A stretch of 24,764 nt of DNA, from positions 1 to 24,764 of IMG/VR virus record IMGVR_UViG_3300035698_002680; one strand, written 5' to 3'. Under the pieces are notes generated by a model that worked only from the letters and a program-made list of their open reading frames with translations, was not told the origin of the DNA and searched no databases. The position numbers and the translations under genes are program-made. The stretch comes from a virus. This document shows positions 6,390 through 14,004 of the stretch, in pieces (position 1 is the stretch's first letter; each line of letters opens with the position of its first letter).

Positions 6390-6512
6390 CCGACCACACC
6401 CACCCACCGCCGGGCACAAACTAGGGGTGGGATCAAACATTATTAGCAAAACGATGCACCCCGTCAGCCCCATCCATGCGTAAAGCCGCGCAAAATTATC
6501 AGTTTTTCCGGC

Positions 6513-6524
6513 TAGGCTGGTGGC
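6513..6524 (+). promoter_or_regulatory. Leaderless promoter -10 for the packaging operon
   Basis: TAGGCT at 6513-6518, six bases, then ATG 6525. The 123 bases before it (6390-6512) hold no gene; they begin C-rich and end with an AT-richer stretch. This gap between an HNH gene and the packaging genes is a reasonable place for a cos or pac site, but no proof is visible. Confidence 0.5.
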
Positions 6525-7136
6525 ATGAAGAAAATGACGGTGGAACGTTTGTCGATTGCGGTGTTGACGCCGGACCCGGAAAATGCGCGAACACATGATG
6601 ATGCGAATGTGCGGGTGATCGCGGGAAGCCTTGAACAGTTCGGTCAACGCAAACCGATTGTGATCACGGCGGACAATGTAATCGTCGCGGGTAATGGTAC
6701 GGTGCGGGCGGCGCAGTCGTTGGGTTGGTCGGACATTGATGCGGTGCGTGTTCCCGCGGATTGGTCGGACATGAAAGTCAAAGCGTTTGCGCTTGCGGAT
6801 AACCGGACGGCGGAAATGGCGGAATGGAACGTCACGGTTTTGGACGAACAATTACAGGCGTTGACGTTTGACGGTTTTGAAATTTCCGCGTTTGGTTTTG
6901 ATTCTCAGGAATTGCCCGCGGAATCAGAGTGGTCGGACTTGAACGATGCGGTCAAGGATCGTAGCGGGACGCAACAAATGACGTTCGTCGTGTCCGATGA
7001 TCAGGTGGAAACGATACAACAGGCGTTGAGAGTGTCAAAGTCTTTGGGGGAATTCGATCAATCGGAAAATGTGAACGGAAACGGAAACGCGTTGGCGCGG
7101 GTTTGCGAAATGTTTTTGGGCAATCATGGGGGCTAA
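6525..7136 (+). CDS. ParB/sulfiredoxin-fold nuclease-like protein
   Basis: The 203-residue protein has a ParB N-terminal domain in residues about 8-105: LTPDPENARTHDDANVRVIA, LEQFGQRKPIVI, then IVAGNGTVRAAQSLGW and AFALADNRTAE. The GNGTVRAA box corresponds to the CTP/nucleotide-binding GERR-type motif. The rest is a less conserved tail that is probably phage-specific. In phages this domain often sits with DNA modification genes just before the terminase, as here. The start overlaps no other gene and follows the TAGGCT box by six bases. The 3' end overlaps the Mom-like gene by 11 bases. Function, nuclease or modification partner, is not settled by sequence. Confidence 0.78.
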   Translation: MKKMTVERLSIAVLTPDPENARTHDDANVRVIAGSLEQFGQRKPIVITADNVIVAGNGTVRAAQSLGWSDIDAVRVPADWSDMKVKAFALADNRTAEMAEWNVTVLDEQLQALTFDGFEISAFGFDSQELPAESEWSDLNDAVKDRSGTQQMTFVVSDDQVETIQQALRVSKSLGEFDQSENVNGNGNALARVCEMFLGNHGG

Positions 7137-7878
7137 AGATTTAGTGTTGCGACGGATTTCGTCAACGGATGCAAACGCGGTTGTTCGCAAATATCATTAC
7201 AGCGGAAAAGTTGTTCCGAATTCCCAAATCCACATTGGCGTTTTCTATATGGGCAAACTGGAAGGGGCGATGCAGTTTGGTCCGTCAATCGACAAACGCC
7301 GGGTTTCCATGCTGGTAGAAGGAACTGGATGGAATCAGTTTGTGGAATTGAACCGGATGGCATTCAGTCCCGCCTTACCGAAAAATAGTGAATCGCGTGC
7401 AATTGCAGTTTCGATGCGGTTGTTGAAAAAACACGCACCCAATTTGAAATGGTGTGTTTCGTTTGCAGACGCAACGCAATGTGGCGACGGGACTATATAC
7501 CGGGCATCGGGATTTTTGTTGACGCAAATCAAACCCAATAAGCAAATGCTTTTGTGGAAGGGGAAAGTGATTGCAAAAAAAACGTTGGACAATGAAAACT
7601 TCCCCCGGATAGGTGGGAAATACTATTCGCGTCATTTGATTGAAACTGGGGCAGCGGTTCCGTTGCAGGGTTTCCAACTTCGCTATGTCTATTTTTTGGA
7701 TCAATCATGGCGGGATCGTTTGAAATCAGACATTATTCCATTTGATGAAATTGAAAAAGTCGGTGCAACAATGTATCGTGGGAATCGCCCTGGAAGCATT
7801 GCTAGCGATGCGTCTGACTTCCGGTCAGAAGAAGGAAGTGCAAATCTTACCTCAGGGCTCGAAACGCGAGAGCAATAA
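7126..7878 (+). CDS. Mom-like DNA modification protein (GNAT-related), copy 2
   Basis: The 250-residue protein shares the core layout of the protein at 1724-2350: KYHYSGKVVPNSQ (about 22-34), GVFYMGKLEGAMQFG, ELNRMAFSPALPKNSESRAI, then CVSFADATQCGDGTIYRASGF. The PKN-ES and SFA ... GT-Y-A blocks line up between the two. This copy has an added C-terminal part, including a YSRHLIETGAA segment and a serine-rich tail SIASDASDFRSEEGS. It is placed between the ParB-like gene and TerS, overlapping the first by 11 bases and the second by one. It probably modifies phage DNA, possibly with the ParB-like protein as targeting partner; this is inference. Confidence 0.7.
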   Translation: MGAKDLVLRRISSTDANAVVRKYHYSGKVVPNSQIHIGVFYMGKLEGAMQFGPSIDKRRVSMLVEGTGWNQFVELNRMAFSPALPKNSESRAIAVSMRLLKKHAPNLKWCVSFADATQCGDGTIYRASGFLLTQIKPNKQMLLWKGKVIAKKTLDNENFPRIGGKYYSRHLIETGAAVPLQGFQLRYVYFLDQSWRDRLKSDIIPFDEIEKVGATMYRGNRPGSIASDASDFRSEEGSANLTSGLETREQ

Positions 7879-8324
7879 TGCCAGCCGGACGACCGTCGAA
7901 ACCTATTGAACAGAAGCGGGCGCTAGGCAATCCGGGACGTCGCCCGTTGCCCGATGAAAACGCGGTGCAATTGATTCCCGCGATTGATGCGGTTCCGGAA
8001 CCGTCACGTCCGTTGCTGAAGTATGGTCGCGAATTGTGGGATCGCGTTTGGGGGATGGGTGTGACATGGATTTCACCGAACAGCGATTTCGAAATTTTGT
8101 TGATGACGTGCGAATTGGTCGATGAACGTTGGAACTTACGCATTCAGGTGATGCAATCGGGTGATCCGAAACAGCGTCGAGGGTTGCGTGAATTGGATCG
8201 ACAAATTGTTTCGAACTTGTCGTTGTTGGGTTTCACACCGTCGGATCGTTCACGGTTGGGTGTTGCGGAAGTCAAGGCGCGTTCAAAGTTGGAAGAATTG
8301 ATGTCGCGACGGGATGAATGGTGA
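7878..8324 (+). CDS. terS: Terminase small subunit, P27 type
   Basis: The 148-residue protein opens with GRPSKPIEQKRALGNPGRRPL, the hallmark start of P27-family small terminases. It is followed by a helical body and a C-terminal helix GVAEVKARSKLEELMSRR that likely makes oligomer contacts. It would recognise the packaging site and regulate the large subunit. ATG 7878 overlaps the stop of the Mom-like gene by one base (TAATG). The end overlaps TerL. Length is normal for the family. Confidence 0.85.
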   Translation: MPAGRPSKPIEQKRALGNPGRRPLPDENAVQLIPAIDAVPEPSRPLLKYGRELWDRVWGMGVTWISPNSDFEILLMTCELVDERWNLRIQVMQSGDPKQRRGLRELDRQIVSNLSLLGFTPSDRSRLGVAEVKARSKLEELMSRRDEW

Positions 8325-9841
8325 TGGAAAAGATTGATGGTTGGGCACCGCAATGGTTGACGAAGGCGACGGAAGAATCATTGAATTCGAACCGTGCGGA
8401 TATGGCAATCAAGTTCATTGAAGACTTTGGTGTGATCACAAAAGATTCGGTGTCCGGCAAAACGGGCGAACGTCTGGTGTTGCGTGATTGGCAGAAAGAA
8501 TTGGTCCGTCATATTTATGCACAAGAATCGGGCGGGTACAAGTACAAACTGGCTTTGTGTGGTTTGCCACGTAAGAACGGAAAAAGTGCGTTAGCGTCCC
8601 ATCTGGCGCTATTTGACACCATATTTGGACCGGGTGGCGGGGAAACGTATTCGGTAGCGGCGACACGTGATCAGGCACGAATCGTTTTTGGGGAAGCGAA
8701 AAAAATTATTTCCGCGGATGAAGAATTATCGGCGCTTGCGAAACTGTATCGGGACGCCATTGAAATTCCCGCAACGGGTTCCGTCTATCGGGTTTTGTCC
8801 GCAGAAGCGGGTGCCGCCGAAGGCTTGAATAGCACCGCCGTGTGGATCGACGAATTGCACGCACAACCCAATCGGCGCATGTTCGATGTCATGCAATTGT
8901 CGATGGCGGCGCGTGGAAACAAAGCGCACATGGTTGCAATCACAACCGCGGGTGTGAAGTCGGATTCGTTAGGGCATGATTCAATTTGTTTCGATCTGTA
9001 TCAGTACGGAAAAAAAGTTGTTCGTGGTGAAATGGATGATCCGAATTTCATGTTGGCGTGGTGGGAATCGGATGGCGATCACAGACTGCCGGAAACGTGG
9101 AAGGAAGCAAACCCCGGTTTTGCGGATTTGAATGACGAAGCGGATTTCGAAGCGGCGGTCCGTCGCACACCGGAACCGGAATTCCGGACCAAACGTTTGA
9201 ACCAATTTGTGTCGTCTGCAATGTCATGGTTGCCGGTCGGTGCGTGGGATGAATGTCAAACGGAAATGTCGATCACACCGGACGATGAAATCATTTTAGG
9301 ATTCGATGGTTCTTTTTCTGGGGACTGTACCGTCGTGGTTGCGGCGACGGTTGCGAAGGATGGTTCCCCGGTACGCGTGGAATTGGTGAAGGCTTGGGAA
9401 AAAAATTTGGAACAAGACGATGATGATTGGCGTGTGGATATTGCAGACGTGGAACAAACAATCATCAACTATTGTCAAACCCATCCGAAGGTTTTGGAAA
9501 TCGCGTGTGACCCATTCCGGTGGCAGCGTTCGATGCAGGTGTTGGAAGAACGTGGATTGCCGATTGTAGAATATCCGTCTACTTCCCCGCGAAGAATGGT
9601 GGGTGCTTGCGCCAAATTTTTTGACATGACGATGGACAAAGAAATTCAACACAATGGTGATCCCACGATTGCCCGGCATTTAGAAAACGCGGTTGTCAAA
9701 AACGACAATGTTGGTCCCCGCATTGTGAAGGAATCGCGAAATAGTCCCCGCAAAATTGACGCAGCGGTTGCCGTTGTGATAGCAGTGGACCGCGCCACAG
9801 TCGCTAGAATGGAAGAAGTTGTCCCGCAATTTTTCGGATAG
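8318..9841 (+). CDS. terL: Terminase large subunit
   Basis: The 507-residue protein has an N-terminal ATPase with Walker A GLPRKNGKS (82-90), Walker B AVWIDE (174-179) and a coupling motif ITTAG further on, then a nuclease domain opening ILGFDGSFSGD near residue 328 and later acidic sites such as ACDPFRW. It is the motor that pumps DNA into the head and cuts it. ATG 8318 or ATG 8324 could be the start; the latter overlaps the TerS stop as TGATG, the junction style used repeatedly here. The gene contains no GAG or CTC trinucleotide in either strand. Confidence 0.93.
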   Translation: MVMEKIDGWAPQWLTKATEESLNSNRADMAIKFIEDFGVITKDSVSGKTGERLVLRDWQKELVRHIYAQESGGYKYKLALCGLPRKNGKSALASHLALFDTIFGPGGGETYSVAATRDQARIVFGEAKKIISADEELSALAKLYRDAIEIPATGSVYRVLSAEAGAAEGLNSTAVWIDELHAQPNRRMFDVMQLSMAARGNKAHMVAITTAGVKSDSLGHDSICFDLYQYGKKVVRGEMDDPNFMLAWWESDGDHRLPETWKEANPGFADLNDEADFEAAVRRTPEPEFRTKRLNQFVSSAMSWLPVGAWDECQTEMSITPDDEIILGFDGSFSGDCTVVVAATVAKDGSPVRVELVKAWEKNLEQDDDDWRVDIADVEQTIINYCQTHPKVLEIACDPFRWQRSMQVLEERGLPIVEYPSTSPRRMVGACAKFFDMTMDKEIQHNGDPTIARHLENAVVKNDNVGPRIVKESRNSPRKIDAAVAVVIAVDRATVARMEEVVPQFFG

Positions 9842-9851
9842 GTTCAAAAAC

Positions 9852-9980
9852 ATGTCAAACTTTTTGCAGGTGGCGGGGGTTGTGGCGATAACCGTGGGCG
9901 TGTGCCTTGTGTCAATCCCGCTTGGAATTATTGTTGGTGGCGTGTTGATTACCGTCGCCGGTTATGCGTTAGGGCGATAA
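9852..9980 (+). CDS. Small membrane protein, 42 residues
   Basis: ATG 9852 opens a frame to TAA at 9978-9980, directly followed by the portal ATG. The product (MSNFLQVAGVVAITVGVCLV and on) is almost wholly hydrophobic, with two membrane spans at about residues 6-20 and 22-38 joined at Pro23, and ends ALGR. Small membrane proteins between terminase and portal are seen in other actinophages; function unknown. No strong ribosome site is visible, so translation may be coupled to TerL 10 bases upstream. Confidence 0.6.
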   Translation: MSNFLQVAGVVAITVGVCLVSIPLGIIVGGVLITVAGYALGR

Positions 9981-11348
9981 ATGGTTTTCAATAAGTTATT
10001 CGAACAACGTGGTGTCAGTTACCAATCAATTTTTGCCGCCGGTGATGACATTGCGTTTGGAACCTATGCCGGAACAAATATCAATTCGGACACCGTCTAC
10101 ACAGTCAACGCAATTTTTTCCGCGGTCAACATTATTTCCACCACGTTGTCGACGTTGCCGTTGGATGTTTATATTCGCAACGATGGCACCCGCAAACCAT
10201 TCCGTCCGAAACCTGATTGGGTGAACCGTCCGGACGTATCATTCCCGTCCTATCACCCTTTCTATTCGGCGGTGTTCGCGTCTATGTTGATGGAAGGAAA
10301 TGCGTTCATCCGTGTCTTCTCCAATAACCGCAACGAAGTCGTGAACCTAGTTGTGCTAAACCCGTTGACGGTTGAAGTGAAACGCAATGGTTTGGGTGGA
10401 TTGATTTTCAACGTCGAGGGCGAAGACGAACCGTTGACATCGGACGACATGATTTTCATTCCCGATTTGGTTCGACCCGGTCACGTTCGTGGGATTGCGC
10501 GATCGTCAGCGTTGAAAGAATCGTTTGGTTTGTCATTAGCGTTGGACCGTTGGGCACAACAGTTCTTCGGAAGCGGATCGACCATGAATGGCGTCATAGA
10601 GTTTCCGGGGGCGTTGACTTCGGATCAGGCGTCGGATTTGCAATCCGGGTTCGATCAACGTCATACCGGATGGCAGAAGGCGCACCGCACGGGCGTGTTG
10701 ACCGGTGGCGCGACGTTCAAAGCGACACAGTTGGATGCGGAAAAAGCGCAGGTCATCGAAGCGCGTCGCATGGCGGTTGAAGATGTGGCGCGTGCGTTCA
10801 ACATTCCACCGCACCTTTTGGGGTTGCCGGGGACAAATAGTTATGCGTCCGTAGAACAAAACAACCTTGCTTGGGTGACGCACAATTTGCGTCCGCTTGC
10901 GTCGAAGGTCGAATCGAGCATGTCGATTTTGATGGATCGTTACCGTGGGGGAACCGAAGCGTTTTTGCGTTTCAACCTTGACGGGTTATTGCGTGCGGAT
11001 TTGCAATCCCGGACAACAAGTTATTCAACAATGTTGCAGGCGGGGGCGTATAGCATCAACGAAGTTCGTGCGATGGAAGACATGCCACCGATTCAAAACG
11101 ATGCGGCGCAATTGCCACGCGTCCCGTTGGCGAACGTGAACATTGCTGATTCCACGGTCAAGGCTGACATGGAACGCGTCCGAATGGTGCAATCGCTTGT
11201 CTATGCTGGGTTCACACCGGAACAAGTTTTGAAGGTTATGGGGTTGGACCCAATGGATCACACCGGGTTGCCGTCCGTGCAATTGCAGGGTGTGGCGCAA
11301 GTTGATCCGGAAAACCCTGATTCCGTATACAAAGACGCGGTGACCTAA
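9981..11348 (+). CDS. Portal protein, HK97 type
   Basis: The 455-residue protein fits the HK97 portal family: VNAIFSAVNIISTTLSTLPLDVY near residues 43-65, MEGNAFIRV, then the helical RMAVEDVARAFNIPPHLLGLPGTNSYASVEQNNLAWV stretch at about 267-303, where the clip and stem usually lie. It forms the dodecameric ring through which DNA enters and leaves. The ATG lies next to the preceding stop. The next gene begins at its stop (TAATG). Length is normal. The last 60 residues are a flexible, acidic tail. Confidence 0.92.
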   Translation: MVFNKLFEQRGVSYQSIFAAGDDIAFGTYAGTNINSDTVYTVNAIFSAVNIISTTLSTLPLDVYIRNDGTRKPFRPKPDWVNRPDVSFPSYHPFYSAVFASMLMEGNAFIRVFSNNRNEVVNLVVLNPLTVEVKRNGLGGLIFNVEGEDEPLTSDDMIFIPDLVRPGHVRGIARSSALKESFGLSLALDRWAQQFFGSGSTMNGVIEFPGALTSDQASDLQSGFDQRHTGWQKAHRTGVLTGGATFKATQLDAEKAQVIEARRMAVEDVARAFNIPPHLLGLPGTNSYASVEQNNLAWVTHNLRPLASKVESSMSILMDRYRGGTEAFLRFNLDGLLRADLQSRTTSYSTMLQAGAYSINEVRAMEDMPPIQNDAAQLPRVPLANVNIADSTVKADMERVRMVQSLVYAGFTPEQVLKVMGLDPMDHTGLPSVQLQGVAQVDPENPDSVYKDAVT

Positions 11349-11467
11349 TGCCTATTGTTTCCGGACAAACCATTTATTTGACATTGCGGGCTGGTGACCG
11401 TTTGTTTGCGGTTTCCGATCCCGGTGGACTTGAACTAGGTGTGACGGATATTCGGAAGAATGACTGA
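11348..11467 (+). CDS. Hypothetical protein, 39 residues
   Basis: ATG 11348 overlaps the portal stop (TAATG), and the TGA at 11465-11467 overlaps the protease start (TGATG). The peptide starts MPIVSGQTIYLTLRAGDRLF and ends LGVTDIRKND. It looks like a single small beta-rich unit. I do not recognise it, but the tight overlap on both sides argues that it is a real gene or a linker reading frame kept for coupling. Confidence 0.5.
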   Translation: MPIVSGQTIYLTLRAGDRLFAVSDPGGLELGVTDIRKND

Positions 11468-13017
11468 TGCCGTATTTTGTGACAGATCAACATCCTGATT
11501 GCCCGTCGTTTGCGACCGTGAAGGAAGACGGCGAACTGGTGGCGTGCCACGATACGGAACAGGATGCGATCGATCAAATGGTAGCAATCAGTATTTCGGA
11601 AGATATGGAACCGGGTGGCACCTACAACGGCGACACTTACCGTTCATTAGACGTTCGTGCCGAACCGGGCGAATTGTCGGTCGGTGATTTTGTTCGGTGG
11701 GATTCATCTGGCGGAACCGCACGTGGACGCATCGAACGCATTTTGACCGAAGGTGTTTTGAATGTGCCAGACACCGATTTCACAATCAACGCTTCGGGAG
11801 ACGACCCGGCGGCGTTGATTAGGATTTACCAGCCCGAAGAAGACGAATGGGAAGAAACGGAAACGCTTGTCGGACATCGGTTCGGAACGTTGACGAAAAT
11901 TGATTCGTTGATCCGTTCGGAAATGCGTGACGTCAATTTGGTTGCACCGGCGTACATGCGTGCCGCGGCGCGTCAAGGGTTGCGGTACTACGACCAGGGA
12001 TTAGCGGGCGACGGGTTGGAACAACGCACCGTCACGGAAGCGCGTCAAATGGCACGTGGTGACGCGTTGACACCGGACAAATGGGTGCGCATATCTGCAT
12101 GGATCGCCCGTCACCTTGTCGACTTGGACGCACCGGCGGCGGACCCGGACAATGATGATTATCCGTCGGCGGGTGTTGTCGCTCATTTATTGTGGGGATC
12201 GGGGTCGTCGAAACGTTCCGCGAACCGTTCGATGGAATACGCGCAAGGGGTAGTTGCTAGACTTGAAGAAGAAAACGAAGGTCGCGCCAAAGGGGAAGCC
12301 GTGAAAAAGTTGGAAACTAGAACGCATGTTGTCGATTTCGAATTGCGTGATTTGGATGACGGCGGGATGGCGTTCGAAGGTTATGCCAGCGTGTTCAATT
12401 CACGTTCGGAAAATTTGGGTGGCTTCACGGAAACGGTTGCGCCGGGTGCGTTCAAACGTTCATTGCGTGCCCGCAATGACATCAAATTACTTTGGAACCA
12501 TGACACCGGATCGGTGCTTGGATCGACGCGTGCCGGAACCGTGACGTTGATTGAGGATGAACGCGGGTTGAAGGTTCGCGCAGATTTGGCACCGACGACG
12601 CTTGGAAAAGACGTGGCGGTGTTGCTGCGCCGCAAGGACATTGATGCGATGTCGTTTGGTTTTTCTGTGATCAAAGACACGTGGGATTCGTCCGGCGCGG
12701 AACGCACATTGAATTCGGTGCGGTTGCACGAAGTCAGCATTGTTGCATTTCCGGCGTACACGGGCACCGCGGGCACGACATCCGTTCGCGGGTTGGACAT
12801 AATTGCGAAACGTGCGAACGTGGATTCGGATGCGCTTGCCGATGTGTTGTTGAAACTTGAAGAAGGCGCGGACATGGATGCGACCGAAGTGGAATTGTTG
12901 TCCCGTGTCGTGGATGAACTGAAGCCGGAAACCGAACCGGTGGCGGATCAACCCGTTGGCGATTTGGCGATGTTGGCTTTGAAGAAAAAGAAACTAGAGA
13001 TTTTGGAGAAATTCTGA
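11467..13017 (+). CDS. Prohead protease (S78 family) with long N-terminal extension
   Basis: This 516-residue protein has four parts. Residues 1-50 form a small unit (YFVTDQHPDCPSFATVKEDG). Residues about 68-130 look like a Tudor/SH3-like DUF2945 domain (VGDFVRWDSSGGTARGRIE). Residues about 155-265 match a phage helical domain (AYMRAAARQGLRYYDQGLAGDG ... VVAHLLWG). Residues about 285-435 are the HK97 protease: EGYASVFN, His345 in LWNHDTGS, Ser396 in AMSFGFSV, and LHEVSIVAFPAY. The remaining C-terminal tail is helical and may act as scaffold. It would cut the capsid delta domain during maturation. Family proteases usually have about 200 residues, so this is a fusion. The start overlaps the previous stop (TGATG). 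Confidence 0.85.
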   Translation: MPYFVTDQHPDCPSFATVKEDGELVACHDTEQDAIDQMVAISISEDMEPGGTYNGDTYRSLDVRAEPGELSVGDFVRWDSSGGTARGRIERILTEGVLNVPDTDFTINASGDDPAALIRIYQPEEDEWEETETLVGHRFGTLTKIDSLIRSEMRDVNLVAPAYMRAAARQGLRYYDQGLAGDGLEQRTVTEARQMARGDALTPDKWVRISAWIARHLVDLDAPAADPDNDDYPSAGVVAHLLWGSGSSKRSANRSMEYAQGVVARLEEENEGRAKGEAVKKLETRTHVVDFELRDLDDGGMAFEGYASVFNSRSENLGGFTETVAPGAFKRSLRARNDIKLLWNHDTGSVLGSTRAGTVTLIEDERGLKVRADLAPTTLGKDVAVLLRRKDIDAMSFGFSVIKDTWDSSGAERTLNSVRLHEVSIVAFPAYTGTAGTTSVRGLDIIAKRANVDSDALADVLLKLEEGADMDATEVELLSRVVDELKPETEPVADQPVGDLAMLALKKKKLEILEKF

Positions 13018-13181
13018 TGGCTACTCATGAACAAATCCGTTCCGCGATCATGAAGGTTGCGGGCAATCCGGAATCGGGTTCAATCCGTGACCTTGCTGAC
13101 GCGATGGCGTCCGCCGTTGTTGCGCTTGATTCTGAGCCGACGAAAGAGAACCGCGTCATGAAAGTCGCCGAAAAGCGATAG
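13017..13181 (+). CDS. Hypothetical protein, 54 residues
   Basis: ATG 13017 overlaps the protease stop (TGATG) and the frame ends at TAG 13179-13181, nine bases before a strong terminator. The peptide (MATHEQIRSAIMKVAGNPES and on) is helical with IRDLADAMASAVVALDS, ending in a basic tail. It resembles small scaffold-like or head-associated phage proteins but has no firm family. It is the last gene of the packaging and early head operon. Confidence 0.6.
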   Translation: MATHEQIRSAIMKVAGNPESGSIRDLADAMASAVVALDSEPTKENRVMKVAEKR

Positions 13182-13189
13182 ACGGTTCG

Positions 13190-13230
13190 CCCCTGCCACC
13201 GACCCTTCCCGGTGGCAGGGGTTTTCGTTT
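13190..13230 (+). terminator. Strong rho-independent terminator
   Basis: CCCCTGCCACCG (13190-13201) pairs perfectly with CGGTGGCAGGGG (13210-13221), a 12-base stem with an 8-base loop, followed by TTTTCGTTTT. The T-run is on the forward strand only, so it stops forward transcription from the packaging operon just before the reverse-strand cassette. Confidence 0.92.
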
Positions 13231-13491
13231 TCAATCCCGGACGACCGGGTATCCGATCACGCCGTACATTTCACCGTAGAGCGTTGACGCGGGTTGACGA
13301 CATTCAGACGTAACCGCGATTCCGGAATACCGTCCGGCGTGTGGGGATTCCCACGACAATCCATCGGGCAACGTGATTTCCACCCGTGTGTGATCGCGGG
13401 AACCACAATCGTCGCATGTCACTTTTTCGATTGCCATGTTTGCGTTTTGGATCGTCACCAGGTCCCGCAATTGTTGTTTCATCGTGGTCAT
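13231..13491 (-). CDS. Hypothetical zinc-knuckle protein, 86 residues (reverse strand)
   Basis: The start is at 13491, preceded on the reverse strand by GGAAGGAAAACTG; longer upstream frames belong to neighbouring genes. The protein starts MTTMKQQLRDLVTIQNANM and contains CDDCGSRDH (about residues 25-33), a half zinc-finger, followed by strands RVEITLPDGLSWES and ending GYPVVRD. A third cysteine occurs in SECRQP. Family not recognised; a small nucleic-acid or protein-binding factor is possible. Last gene of a three-gene antisense cassette, it ends just before the forward terminator. Confidence 0.65.
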   Translation of the reverse strand: MTTMKQQLRDLVTIQNANMAIEKVTCDDCGSRDHTRVEITLPDGLSWESPHAGRYSGIAVTSECRQPASTLYGEMYGVIGYPVVRD

Positions 13492-13661
13492 CAGTTTTCC
13501 TTCCGGATTGGGTGTTCCGCCCGCCAAGATTGCATGACTTCTTTTTTTGTGTAGTACATATAGAAGTGGTACGGGTGATCGTGACGTCCGCCACAATCCA
13601 AACGGTGAAATCCGCTGGATGTCATTTCGATGTCTTTTTCTGTTGGTCGCATGATTTTCAT
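13491..13661 (-). CDS. Hypothetical protein, 56 residues (reverse strand)
   Basis: The frame runs from ATG at 13661 to TGA at 13493-13491. The start overlaps the previous stop (ATGA) and the stop overlaps the next start (TGATG), a tight operon layout. The product begins MKIMRPTEKDIEMTSSGFHR and has LDCGGRHDHPYHFYMYYTKK, rich in His, Tyr and aromatic residues, with one Cys. A metal or nucleic-acid site is possible. I do not recognise the family. The other-frame open reading on this strand looks like noise. Confidence 0.6.
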   Translation of the reverse strand: MKIMRPTEKDIEMTSSGFHRLDCGGRHDHPYHFYMYYTKKEVMQSWRAEHPIRKEN

Positions 13662-13834
13662 GATGCAACCAATTCCACGCGGTAGTTGACGCCATCCTGC
13701 ATTCCCATTTTTTGGTTCCTGCTGTGGATTGCGGAAACCTTTTCGGTTGCCGATTCTTCGCTGAATGCGGGGTACGCGATGGTCGCGACGATTTCGTCGG
13801 TTTCGGTAATTAGTATTTCGTTGACGGTGATCAT
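13658..13834 (-). CDS. Hypothetical protein, 58 residues (reverse strand)
   Basis: ATG at 13834 follows AACGAAGGAAGGAACACA on the reverse strand, the same leader as the papain-like gene at 2402. The protein starts MITVNEILITETDEIVATIA and ends YRVELVAS. It looks like a small alpha/beta unit with a conserved-looking middle (FSEESATEKVSAIHSRNQK). Function unknown. First gene of the three-gene antisense cassette. Confidence 0.65.
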   Translation of the reverse strand: MITVNEILITETDEIVATIAYPAFSEESATEKVSAIHSRNQKMGMQDGVNYRVELVAS

Positions 13835-13855
13835 TGTGTTCCTTCCTTCGTTGTG

Positions 13856-13890
13856 ACTATAACTATACACACAGACATGGGGTTGCGCAA
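13856..13890 (-). promoter_or_regulatory. Early-type promoter for the antisense cassette
   Basis: On the reverse strand: TTGCGC (13890-13885), 17 bases, TATAGT (13867-13862), directly repeated as a second TATAGT at 13861-13856. GTG precedes the -10. The same arrangement occurs at 17800-17834. Transcription runs away from the capsid gene. Confidence 0.7.
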
Positions 13891-13911
13891 CATCCATGAC
13901 ACGCCGGACGG

Positions 13912-13917
13912 TAGAAT
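13912..13917 (+). promoter_or_regulatory. Promoter -10 for the major capsid gene
   Basis: GGTAGAAT with TAGAAT at 13912-13917 starts a leader of about 80 bases before the AAGGAG ribosome site (13997-14002). GGTAGAAT recurs at 17871 and 19762. No good -35 is seen. The leader contains a short GTTGA-GCG-TCAAC hairpin (13956-13968). Confidence 0.55.
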
Positions 13918-14004
13918 TGACATATCCGATCGTGCGGTCAGCCCCGTCGGAAATAGTTGAGCGTCAACGCCACTAAACAAATAACCGTAACTAACTAAGG
14001 AGAA

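Noticed and set aside
12381-12951. Two overlapping reverse-strand frames of 154-164 codons
   Set aside because: They are antisense to the conserved protease domain and lack starts with ribosome sites.
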